A program made the position numbers and the translations under genes. A stretch of DNA of 19,395 bases from an uncultured Bacteroides sp. (GTDB lineage: Bacteria > Bacteroidota > Bacteroidia > Bacteroidales > Bacteroidaceae). The notes below the pieces were generated by a model, which was not told the origin of the DNA, searched no databases, and worked only from the letters and a program-made list of their open reading frames with translations. Below are positions 7,863-15,645 of this stretch, piece after piece. The DNA lies in the NCBI GenBank assembly GCA_900557355.1, contig USSR01000042.1, positions 1 to 19,395 of the forward strand, in the 5' to 3' direction. Each line of letters starts with the position of its first letter. The first letter of the stretch is position 1.

Positions 7863-8924
7863 TTACAAAGCTGAAAGAATTGGTGCAAACTGTTCAAGCA
7901 CTATTTTTTCCCATGTGCATGATTCCAACGTTTTCATAATAACTCTTGGGTTAAACGAACTCCTATTATCCCAATAATATTTCAATCCGTTCCTAACCCC
8001 TTCAGCTGTATCTGAAATGAGAACACCATTATTGGCATTTATCAATTGCTTATTGGCTGTAGTAGCTGTACCTATGCAAAACATTCCAGATAGACAATAC
8101 TCATATGTTTTAGTAGGAGGCTGATCATTATAATAATCAGTTATAGGAACAAAAGAAAAACCAGCATTACATTTATCAAAGTATGTTTTCAACGCATCGT
8201 GAGAAACTTTACCTATAATATGTATATATTCATCTGCACCATTTTCGTCGATAATTTGTTGAAAAAATATCTCCTCATTATCATTACCATAACCAACAAT
8301 ATTATATTTGATGGGAATCTCTGAGTGTTCCTTATGAAATGCTATCACACCTTCAATCGTTTGCTCAATACTTCTATTTGTAAACGTACCTACATACAAA
8401 AGTCGAATAGAATCAGTAAATACTTTCTCTGTTGAAGATATTACATCTGACCCCAATGGAAGAATTTCAATCCCTTTAAGTCCTATTTGTCGTACCACTC
8501 CTTCCGAGATAGCTGTGACTTTATCAAAGCACAAACAAGCCTTTTTAATCCTTGCATTGTAAGCGCTCCTAATACTCTCATCAGATGACACTGACAAAGT
8601 TCTCACATCAAGAAGCATTTTTTTCTTTGAAAATATCTTCTTATAAATCTCACACAAGGGAAAAAACTCAACTACAACTTTTCCCTTAAAGAATAGAAGA
8701 TAGAACAGTGAGTATAAAATAAAGTAAACACCTTTAATTTGTCGTTTCCTAAAATTCCGAAGTTGAATCAATCTATATCCGTCTGCGTTCGCCTTGCTTC
8801 CGTCTTTACCTGCAAAACAAAGAACAGTCACATTCCAATCCACTTTGAGATATTCAACCCATTTTACAGTATCTGTCAAATCTCCAAAAGGATTGACATC
8901 AATTATTAGCAAGTTCTTTTTCAT
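7863..8924 (-). CDS. GT-B fold glycosyltransferase (GT4-like)
   Basis: I start this 353-residue enzyme at ATG 8924, beginning MKKNLLIIDVNPFGD. That ATG overlaps the pyruvyltransferase stop as ATGA, the arrangement seen at the two junctions upstream. Longer forms from 9014 or 8954 would run deep into the pyruvyltransferase gene and add only a basic, low-complexity stretch. Visible features are an N-terminal Rossmann-type start, a basic hydrophobic patch (GVYFILYSLFYLLFFKGK) that may dock to the membrane, LLYVGTFTNRSIEQ at the start of the donor domain, and PTKTYEYCLSGMFCIGT in place of the classic E-x7-E region. The classic first glutamate is not obvious, so the family assignment is by overall pattern. 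It presumably adds one sugar to the repeat unit. The donor is unknown. Confidence 0.82.
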   Translation of the reverse strand: MKKNLLIIDVNPFGDLTDTVKWVEYLKVDWNVTVLCFAGKDGSKANADGYRLIQLRNFRKRQIKGVYFILYSLFYLLFFKGKVVVEFFPLCEIYKKIFSKKKMLLDVRTLSVSSDESIRSAYNARIKKACLCFDKVTAISEGVVRQIGLKGIEILPLGSDVISSTEKVFTDSIRLLYVGTFTNRSIEQTIEGVIAFHKEHSEIPIKYNIVGYGNDNEEIFFQQIIDENGADEYIHIIGKVSHDALKTYFDKCNAGFSFVPITDYYNDQPPTKTYEYCLSGMFCIGTATTANKQLINANNGVLISDTAEGVRNGLKYYWDNRSSFNPRVIMKTLESCTWEKIVLEQFAPILSAL

Positions 8925-10042
8925 ACTAGACTTTTGCAGTTTCTTTTTATCCATAAAAGAGAATCTTCTCTCAACGATTCTATTCTTTTTTGTTGGGAGT
9001 CGATATCGTACCAAGGACTAATTTGTTCTACGGTAGTCCCTATCTTAACAGCACAATTCAATACGCCAAGATTTTCAATCAAACTTGTCTGCCTGTCATC
9101 TCCCCCTTCTGGAACAATAGAAACTAATGGACGACCATAATTAAGCGCAAATGCTGTTCCATGAAATGAAGACGTAATTACCAATTCTGCATTAGCAAAC
9201 AAATGAAGAAATTCGGTAATGGTAGAATCTGTACGGTTTTCCATTTTCAAGTCAGTAGGACATGTTGAATAACAACCTTCTAAAGCGATGATTTTACAAT
9301 CAAGTTTCTTTTGAAAGTATTTTGTTACCTCATATATATAAGGTCTTGGTTCAAAAGCATATGCCCACATATAAAATAGGATATACTTTTCTTTTTTCTT
9401 TCGAGGAGAAATAGCCAAACACTCATTCCACTCTTTGCCTGAAAGGAGAAGTGTTGGATCTAACAACAGCTTTACGTCCGTATTCAATCCTAGTCCTTCA
9501 TTGATGATTTGTTGTGCATTCACTTCTCTGACAGAAAGAGAAGAGAAACGTTGCAAATAAGCTTTGAATTTATCTGAATAACAATATGGCAAAGATTTCA
9601 TCGCAAAACTAGATGCAATAGAAACCTTAGGAACAGCATTAGGAACAAAGGATAACAGATAAAAGGAGTCACCCATCATGTAATTCGTGTTCCAAACTTG
9701 ATCACTACCCACTACAAACAATTCATAATCGCTCCAATCTTCTTTATTCAGTTCATCCAAATCTTGATAAGTATGCGTTCTATTAAAATATAAATTCTTG
9801 AAATTCTCAAGTTTTATAGCCTTTCGATGGTCAGCTTTTAATCCTATTTTTCGTATAGCAGCCCTCCAAAATGAACTCTTTGTTGCTCCCCCATGTTCTA
9901 CTCGCCATTGGTTGTAGCGATTATAATCTATAAACACTGGTTCATATCCTAAATCGGATATAATCATTTGAGTGGCAAAAGCCTGTAAGACGGAACCAAA
10001 ATTGGGAACATCGTATATTGTTACGATACCAGCCTTTTTCAT
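8921..10042 (-). CDS. Polysaccharide pyruvyltransferase family protein
   Basis: This 373-residue protein matches the polysaccharide pyruvyltransferase (CsaB/WcaK-like) family. The N-terminus GIVTIYDVPNFGSVLQAFA carries the N-x-G-x-x-L-Q pattern. FVVGSDQVWN at about 109-118 and SSFHGTAFALNYGRPLVSI at about 291-309 are the family's two strongest motifs. By family knowledge the enzyme transfers a pyruvyl group from phosphoenolpyruvate to a sugar as a ketal, adding negative charge to the polymer. The start ATG at 10042 overlaps the stop of the iron-sulfur protein gene (ATGA), and its own stop overlaps the next glycosyltransferase start, so translation is probably coupled. Pairing with an F420-hydrogenase-beta-like gene recurs in Bacteroidota and Firmicutes polysaccharide loci. 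Confidence 0.9.
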   Translation of the reverse strand: MKKAGIVTIYDVPNFGSVLQAFATQMIISDLGYEPVFIDYNRYNQWRVEHGGATKSSFWRAAIRKIGLKADHRKAIKLENFKNLYFNRTHTYQDLDELNKEDWSDYELFVVGSDQVWNTNYMMGDSFYLLSFVPNAVPKVSIASSFAMKSLPYCYSDKFKAYLQRFSSLSVREVNAQQIINEGLGLNTDVKLLLDPTLLLSGKEWNECLAISPRKKKEKYILFYMWAYAFEPRPYIYEVTKYFQKKLDCKIIALEGCYSTCPTDLKMENRTDSTITEFLHLFANAELVITSSFHGTAFALNYGRPLVSIVPEGGDDRQTSLIENLGVLNCAVKIGTTVEQISPWYDIDSQQKRIESLREDSLLWIKRNCKSLV

Positions 10043-11226
10043 TTTATGCCAATTATATGGTTAAACTTTTGTATAGCCCTACTTGCAAGCTGTATGGTTT
10101 TTATTATCAGTACCGACGGATAAGTCCGAAGGACAGCAATCATCAACTTCGACAAAGGAGCTGCTTCCGCATTCTCCTTCATTTGCCCCTCTGCAACTAC
10201 GTCAAAAGGATGTTCAATAAGAGTCACTTCTTTTAGTCCTTCGATAACTTGACGCCCCTTTTCTGTAAAACTAACTAAAGCACTGACACCTTTTTCGTCA
10301 TTTTTATATGTTTCACCCCAAAAGTCTCCAATACGAATATCTGCAGACGACTTATCATATTTATATTTACACTGCTTTTGACATTGAGGACCTAATACCA
10401 TATCCCCAAGAAACAACTGATAAAACATGTCTCCCTGAGACATACGAGATTGTACAAAGGTCTTTTTTCCCTTAATTAACAAATTATAGCTATCATGCCA
10501 ATCCACAGGTTTTGAATTCTTTTCCCCATCAATACCTATCAGCCAACTGTCGTGCCAACCAAACTCAAATTTATTACGCCAACTTGCATAAACAACTTTT
10601 CCTATCTTTGGCTCTAACATTTTTATATATGCTTTCCAAGCATTCAGAGATGGGACGCAATGGCAATAAAAATCCATCAAAATAAAGTTTTCTTCACAAC
10701 GGAACGTCTTAATCATTCTTCGAAATGAATCAATTTGACAAGGGGTACCTGTTATGAGATATTTCTGTCTTCGGTTTATATTTTTAAAAGCGTCTTCTGT
10801 ATAACTTTGAACGTATTTACTTCCAATCGACTGAACTAAATCCTCAACAGTATTTGCAATATAATGTTCTGCTCGTTGCTCTTTAATATCATAGCGGCAA
10901 CCAACGACTTTATAACCCTGTTCTATCAATTGCTTGCCTATTTCAAAGCCAATTCCACCTGACGAGCACTTTCTGCGAACATCTTCATCATTGCTCCATG
11001 CTGCCCAAGACTTAATGCTGGCCTTCTCCAATGCACGTTCTTCATGATAGAAGGCACATACAGCCAAACAAATGCCACATTCCGTACACTTTTCAGATTC
11101 GTCAATATATGGCCCATAGAATCCATCTTCGTTTAGGCGGATTTTGATAATCTTCTTGCCACAAGAAACGGCACACACGCCACAGCCGTAACAGTCGTGA
11201 TTCTGAGAGATATTTTTGCGGGTCAT
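10039..11226 (-). CDS. Coenzyme F420 hydrogenase/dehydrogenase beta-subunit-like iron-sulfur protein
   Basis: The 395-residue protein opens with two ferredoxin-type 4Fe-4S motifs of C-x2-C-x2-C-x3-C form: C12, C15, C18, C22 and C47, C50, C53, C57. An FrhB-like body follows, with SSGGIGFEIGKQLI, YLITGTPCQIDSFRRM, LMDFYCHCVPS, and further cysteines in LGPQCQKQCKYKYDKSSADIRIGDFWG. By family knowledge such proteins are related to the flavin-binding beta subunit of F420-reducing hydrogenase. Bacteroidota are not known to make F420, so a different electron carrier is likely. The role in polysaccharide loci is not established; a redox step on a sugar or on the pyruvyl group is inference. The gene overlaps wzx and the pyruvyltransferase gene by four bases each, so it is embedded in the operon rather than a passenger. 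Confidence 0.88.
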   Translation of the reverse strand: MTRKNISQNHDCYGCGVCAVSCGKKIIKIRLNEDGFYGPYIDESEKCTECGICLAVCAFYHEERALEKASIKSWAAWSNDEDVRRKCSSGGIGFEIGKQLIEQGYKVVGCRYDIKEQRAEHYIANTVEDLVQSIGSKYVQSYTEDAFKNINRRQKYLITGTPCQIDSFRRMIKTFRCEENFILMDFYCHCVPSLNAWKAYIKMLEPKIGKVVYASWRNKFEFGWHDSWLIGIDGEKNSKPVDWHDSYNLLIKGKKTFVQSRMSQGDMFYQLFLGDMVLGPQCQKQCKYKYDKSSADIRIGDFWGETYKNDEKGVSALVSFTEKGRQVIEGLKEVTLIEHPFDVVAEGQMKENAEAAPLSKLMIAVLRTYPSVLIIKTIQLASRAIQKFNHIIGIK

Positions 11227-12635
11227 TTATTTTTTATTTTATAAAATAATAGATTCTTGATATCCACCTTAATCAATATATGGTAGCACATAATACCGCA
11301 AGCACAGAGAGCGATGGAGAGTCGGACAACAAAATGCAGATTGAACTGAAGCAATGTAAAACAAATACCTACAATCACAATGAATACAAACAGCAAATAG
11401 TTGGGAATCTTATAACTAATTTTACGTTCAGATACCTTGTACAATAATGCATATGTGATACAACGAGATAAAGCCAAACAGAGGGGTACCGCTATGATTC
11501 CGAAGGAACCAATAGTAAAGTAAAGAACGCACATATTCATGCAACTTCCCAGAACATAAGATATTCCAATGTATTTAGTGTCGCGCGAAATTGAAACACC
11601 CGAACTTGCTATTGGGAAAAGAAGATAAACGCCCATAGGTATACAGAGAAGGGTGACGTACTTGCACGCATCGAGATACTCAGGGTTACTCAAAAAAAGA
11701 ATTATTTCATGTGAAAAAAGTGAGAGTTGGATGGATATGAATATAAGAGTAAAGATAATTACCGTAAATAACTTACGAAGATCGCGGTTGAAGGATTCTT
11801 TCTTGTAATTCTCATATAAGAAAGGACCCCATACATTTTGCAAAGCCGTGCTAACCAATGTGAAAACAGATGCAAGAGAAAGACCGACAGAATAGACACC
11901 AAGATCAGCCTTTGAAATTGTCTTACCAATAACAATCTGCCCTACAGAACTATCTACCCAGCCTGCAAGAATGGCAGGCAAAGTAGGAATAGCAAAACAC
12001 AGCGCTCTTTTGATGTAGAAAGGAGTAAAATGCCAACCAATAAGAACGCGATTAATGAAACCGAAGTAACAGAAAGCAAATATCTCGCTCAGCAGCAGAC
12101 CTAAGAAAATGCCCATGATACCCGTGCGCAGAATAACTACACAATAAACCGATATGCCTATTTGTACCACTAATTGAAGAATAGTTCCTATGGAAAAGAG
12201 TACAGGCTTCTTCTTAAAACGCGTCATAATAGAAAAATAGGACATCAAACTGCCACAGGGAATGGTTAGCAACATCAGAACAAAGGCTGTCATATACCTT
12301 CTCTCAAGTCCCAACGCATATGTCAACCCCCAAGAACGGTTCAGAATCATGCAAAAGCAAATAGCAACTGATATACATAGGATAGAAAAGAAACCTGTGG
12401 AGACTAATTTTCTTTGGTCAATTCCATCCTCGTAATAGTCACGTGCAATACCTGAATGAATATTTAGATTCGAAATAAGGTCGATAATCCCCTTACATGA
12501 TGTAATTAAAGCCATAGCTCCATATTCTTCTTTTGTCAATATACTAGTATATATAGGCATAAGGAAGATTGCTACCAATTTTCCGAATATAGAAGCAAAA
12601 CCATATATCATGAAATCCTTAAAAAATCGCCACAT
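11223..12635 (-). CDS. wzx: Wzx-type oligosaccharide flippase
   Basis: This is a 470-residue integral membrane protein with about 12-14 hydrophobic segments. The N-terminus FFKDFMIYGFASIFGKLVAIFLMPIYTSILTKEEYG is the standard opening of the polysaccharide transporter (PST/MATE-like) family. A charged loop near MTRFKKKPVLF and the second-half repeat start (KADLGVYSVGLSLASVF) are also typical. By family knowledge it moves undecaprenyl-linked repeat units across the inner membrane for polymerisation. I start at ATG 12635, which overlaps the preceding stop by one base (TGATG). A GTG immediately before it (12638) could also serve and would add one residue. The stop overlaps the iron-sulfur gene start. 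Confidence 0.92.
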   Translation of the reverse strand: MWRFFKDFMIYGFASIFGKLVAIFLMPIYTSILTKEEYGAMALITSCKGIIDLISNLNIHSGIARDYYEDGIDQRKLVSTGFFSILCISVAICFCMILNRSWGLTYALGLERRYMTAFVLMLLTIPCGSLMSYFSIMTRFKKKPVLFSIGTILQLVVQIGISVYCVVILRTGIMGIFLGLLLSEIFAFCYFGFINRVLIGWHFTPFYIKRALCFAIPTLPAILAGWVDSSVGQIVIGKTISKADLGVYSVGLSLASVFTLVSTALQNVWGPFLYENYKKESFNRDLRKLFTVIIFTLIFISIQLSLFSHEIILFLSNPEYLDACKYVTLLCIPMGVYLLFPIASSGVSISRDTKYIGISYVLGSCMNMCVLYFTIGSFGIIAVPLCLALSRCITYALLYKVSERKISYKIPNYLLFVFIVIVGICFTLLQFNLHFVVRLSIALCACGIMCYHILIKVDIKNLLFYKIKNK

Positions 12636-13798
12636 CACATCACAGACCTATAAATATCCACCCAATCTCTAATACATTCGCTCCAAGAGCTAGATCTAAG
12701 TGCGACTACCGAGTTAGATTCTACCATTTCCTTATATTGACTCATGTTAGCTACAACATTTAACAATTTGTTGATTCCAGTTTCTATTGAGTCAGCAGCA
12801 ATGGCTTTGTATCCCCCTGCGCTTAGGTGGTCTTCATAGTTTAGCCAATTACCATAAATTATAATAGATTTTGCACAAAAAGCCTCAATGATACTGCGTG
12901 AAAAACCATCAGTAGTAGATAACTGAAGAATAATATCTGCTGAACATCGAAGTATGCCCACCTCTTCCTCCGTCAAAAACAAGTCTCGCAACAATGTGTA
13001 GGTATACCCTGATTGCTTGAGTGCATTCTCAACTTCATCGATATAATTGCCTCCACCGCCACGCGTCATCGGAGCGAGGAGATGAATAGATGACTTTAAT
13101 TGAGGATGCTTCTCCAACTCTTTAATAATATAAAGATGCTGATGGAGAATTTTACTACTGTAGCCTATTTGGACGCTAATTTTATTCGTAGGTATGCCAT
13201 AATAATTCTTACACTCATCACTATTACTCTTCTGTAGTAATCTGTTTATGCTATCAGCTGCTGCTGCTCCAAGATTACCCAATCGAAATTTCGACTCCAT
13301 AAAAGGATATAAAGGTAAGATCCTGCTTCCAAAGCTAGCAGAATTTACGTCTATATCAACAAGTTGAAGAAATGTCTTAAGGTAATACCTATAAACTTTA
13401 TTTGAATTAAAAATCTTCATCAACACCCATTCTCTTCCCCAAAAGGTACACATCATCTTGTTACAATGCTTACGGATTCCCTTAGCACTGATAATAACTG
13501 AAGGGGTAATCCAGTGACAATGAATAATATCATAATACTTATTTCTCAAGAAGTGCTTTAATGCACAGCTCTGTAAAAAAGGGAATAATGCCGTACCGTA
13601 ACCAGAATAACAGAATCGATAGTAAGTAGCATCAGAACATACCTCATTGTAGTACTTTCTAGTAGGCGTCTGTTGCTTGTCCTCTAACCACTCAAACACA
13701 TCAATATCAATATCTTCCTCCATTGAGGCTTTTAGCCACTTGGCCATGTTCACAATAAACACATCATTGGCACTGCCAACTATAAGCAATAACTTCAT
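12635..13798 (-). CDS. GT-B fold glycosyltransferase
   Basis: The 387-residue enzyme has an N-terminal acceptor domain opening MKLLLIVGSANDVFIVNMAKWL. DIIHCHWITPS (90-100) is the typical GT4-type loop, followed by MMCTFWGREW. The C-terminal domain includes LAPMTRGGGGNYIDEVENAL (241-260). A donor-site segment STTDGFSRSIIEAF follows, in which D297 takes the place of the usual first glutamate of the E-x7-E pair and E305 is the second. The stretch from LAPM to the AD-x-x-L-Q-L-S-T region recalls WecF-type Fuc4NAc transferases, which would fit an amino-deoxy sugar donor, but this is a resemblance by eye. No membrane helix is present. It is separated from the nucleotidyltransferase gene by six bases and overlaps wzx by one base. 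Confidence 0.82.
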   Translation of the reverse strand: MKLLLIVGSANDVFIVNMAKWLKASMEEDIDIDVFEWLEDKQQTPTRKYYNEVCSDATYYRFCYSGYGTALFPFLQSCALKHFLRNKYYDIIHCHWITPSVIISAKGIRKHCNKMMCTFWGREWVLMKIFNSNKVYRYYLKTFLQLVDIDVNSASFGSRILPLYPFMESKFRLGNLGAAAADSINRLLQKSNSDECKNYYGIPTNKISVQIGYSSKILHQHLYIIKELEKHPQLKSSIHLLAPMTRGGGGNYIDEVENALKQSGYTYTLLRDLFLTEEEVGILRCSADIILQLSTTDGFSRSIIEAFCAKSIIIYGNWLNYEDHLSAGGYKAIAADSIETGINKLLNVVANMSQYKEMVESNSVVALRSSSWSECIRDWVDIYRSVM

Positions 13799-13804
13799 AT
13801 CCTA

Positions 13805-14875
13805 CTACAGTACTTTTATCATTTTCAAATATTCAGACCATTCACCCATGTCTCTCCACGCTCCTTCACTAACTGGAAAACAACCTACTCTTCCTCCACG
13901 GGCCTTAACCTTTTCCATCAAATGAGTTATATGGAGAAAAGTATCTTGTGGAATTTCATCAATTAATTCAGGCTGTAATATATATACTCCTGTATTTATC
14001 ATATAATTTAATTCAGGCTTTTCAGTTAAAGACATCATTATTCCATCCTTCCCAGTTTCTATTACCCCATAAGGTATCTGAAACCCCTTAACAGCTGTAA
14101 CAATAGTAATATCATTCTTATTAGTTACATGATAATCATACACATCTCTAAAATCTTGATCTATTATAATATCACAATTTGAAACGAAAAAAGGAGACGT
14201 AATTTTATCTTTCAACAAAGAAACACTTCCAATAGTACCTAACGGTTTTTCTTCTTTAAAAAATTCAACATTATAACCATGAGACAACTGTGATAAATAA
14301 AATTGTAGAATATCATATTTATAATTGACTGACATATAGAACTTCTGGCAGCCGATCGATTCAAATTGATCCATTATTGTTTCCAAAATAGTTTTATCCC
14401 CAATGGGAATCAACGGTTTTGGTATAACATTAGTAAGCGGCTTTAATCTTGTACCTTTACCTCCAGCCATTATTACAAGCGGCAAATCTAATTTTCGACT
14501 ATCAAGTGTACCTTTGCTTTCAAACAAATCTTTCCAAAATAAGACATCAAGGAGGTTTCCTGAATCATCCACAATAGGCATACATTCCGCACGAAGATTC
14601 AGCATTTTCTTACGGATATCCTCACGAGACTCTTGAGGGGTAACAAACTTTTTATGAGTATCAAGTATGATTGATATAGGGTTATTTAAGTCTACACCCT
14701 TGATGATGGCGCGCTGAATATCACCAATTGTGAGGATACTCAAAAATTTATCACCATCAAATACCAAAAGAAGCTTCACCTTCTTTGTGTCCATCAGTTT
14801 AAGAGATTGAATAATGGACGAAGAAATCCGGATTGAACGATTTTCTATCTCTGGAGTTAATTTCATAATATACAT
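13805..14875 (-). CDS. Sugar-1-phosphate nucleotidyltransferase with N-terminal CBS pair (PtmE-like)
   Basis: The 356-residue protein is a fusion. Residues 1 to about 120 form two CBS domains (SLKLMDTKKVKLLLVFDGDKF; later MLNLRAECMPIVDDSGNLL). Residues about 131-356 form a nucleotidyltransferase with the catalytic VIMAGGKGTRLKPLT (134-148), PKPLIPIGDKTILE, and a metal-site NCDIII. Near the C-terminus lie the product-site motifs EKPELNYMINTGVYIL. The layout matches PtmE of the Campylobacter legionaminic-acid route, which makes GDP-glucosamine; whether this enzyme uses GTP, UTP or CTP is unknown. By family knowledge CBS pairs bind adenosyl nucleotides and regulate activity. ATG 14875 is used; ATG 14866 is an equally possible start. 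A 110-base AT-rich gap without a gene separates it from the acyltransferase gene, wider than most junctions, and could hold a secondary promoter, but I see no convincing one. Confidence 0.88.
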   Translation of the reverse strand: MYIMKLTPEIENRSIRISSSIIQSLKLMDTKKVKLLLVFDGDKFLSILTIGDIQRAIIKGVDLNNPISIILDTHKKFVTPQESREDIRKKMLNLRAECMPIVDDSGNLLDVLFWKDLFESKGTLDSRKLDLPLVIMAGGKGTRLKPLTNVIPKPLIPIGDKTILETIMDQFESIGCQKFYMSVNYKYDILQFYLSQLSHGYNVEFFKEEKPLGTIGSVSLLKDKITSPFFVSNCDIIIDQDFRDVYDYHVTNKNDITIVTAVKGFQIPYGVIETGKDGIMMSLTEKPELNYMINTGVYILQPELIDEIPQDTFLHITHLMEKVKARGGRVGCFPVSEGAWRDMGEWSEYLKMIKVL

Positions 14876-14985
14876 TTGTTTAAAGCAACCAACGGTATCA
14901 AGCTACAAATCATTACTCCCAATATTACAATATTTTTTAGTTTAGTATATAATCTTGTAAAAATCACAATGATTATACATTTTGA

Positions 14986-15645
14986 CTAAATTCTAGTAGT
15001 AAATGACTTTTTATCAAGAAGTTGCTTAGCAGGATTACCTACAAACACTCCCCCTATATAATCAATAGTTTTTAAAACGTTTGCACCAGATCCTATTAAA
15101 TTATTATCATTAATTAAGACTCCATCTCTTACAGTGGAATGAAGTCCAAAGAAACAATTATTGTTCACTTGAGCAAATCCTCCAAAAACGGAGTTTGTTG
15201 AGAAAAAATTATAATCTCCAATAATATTATCATGAGAGAAAACAACTGCTGATGCTATGTAATTGCCAATACCAATTCTACAACCTGGTCCAATAATAGT
15301 TCCAGGAGCAATAAATGTTCCCTCACCTATATCATCAGAATATAAAATTGCATTTTTAGAAATGTATGAACCTATGAGATAATCTAAGTCCTTACATTTC
15401 TTAAAGATTTCCGCTTTGAGCAGATTCATCTTTGTGTAGCCTATGCCGAGTATTATTTCGAATTCCTCTTTCATTATATAATGAAGTTCTCCAAAATTCA
15501 TGACAGGTATTCCTTGAATACTTTTCCTTGACACAAAATTTTTTTCTTGGGTAAATGCTATAACACGATCTACACCTTCAAGTACAATGTACTTATAAAG
15601 ACGTTCCGCATATTGTGTATCTCCAAATATGACAAGATTGCGCAT
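14986..15645 (-). CDS. NeuD/PglD-family hexapeptide-repeat acyltransferase
   Basis: This 219-residue protein has the two-part layout of sugar O/N-acyltransferases of the NeuD/PglD type. An N-terminal Rossmann-like domain (MRNLVIFGDTQYAERLYKYI, later FEIILGIGYTKMN) is followed by a left-handed beta-helix of hexapeptide repeats from about residue 95 (EGTFIAPGTIIGPGCRIGIG, VNNNCFFGLHSTV). It ends in the family's VFVGNPAKQLL. The histidine in VVFSHDNIIGDYNFF fits the catalytic base of PglD. By family knowledge the enzyme uses acetyl-CoA, or another acyl-CoA, to acylate an amino or hydroxyl group on a sugar nucleotide. In PglD this is the C4 amine of UDP-4-amino-4,6-dideoxy-GlcNAc. It begins at ATG 15645, sharing one base with the ATP-grasp stop (TAATG), so the two are probably coupled. 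It follows a PglF-like and a PglE-like gene, as in bacillosamine synthesis. Confidence 0.87.
   Translation of the reverse strand: MRNLVIFGDTQYAERLYKYIVLEGVDRVIAFTQEKNFVSRKSIQGIPVMNFGELHYIMKEEFEIILGIGYTKMNLLKAEIFKKCKDLDYLIGSYISKNAILYSDDIGEGTFIAPGTIIGPGCRIGIGNYIASAVVFSHDNIIGDYNFFSTNSVFGGFAQVNNNCFFGLHSTVRDGVLINDNNLIGSGANVLKTIDYIGGVFVGNPAKQLLDKKSFTTRI

Noticed and set aside
8925..9014. Longer 383-residue form of the 7863 glycosyltransferase starting at 9014 or 8954
   Set aside because: The extra residues overlap the end of the pyruvyltransferase gene by up to 94 bases and add only a basic, unstructured stretch. ATG 8924 makes a standard ATGA overlap and directly precedes the conserved first strand.
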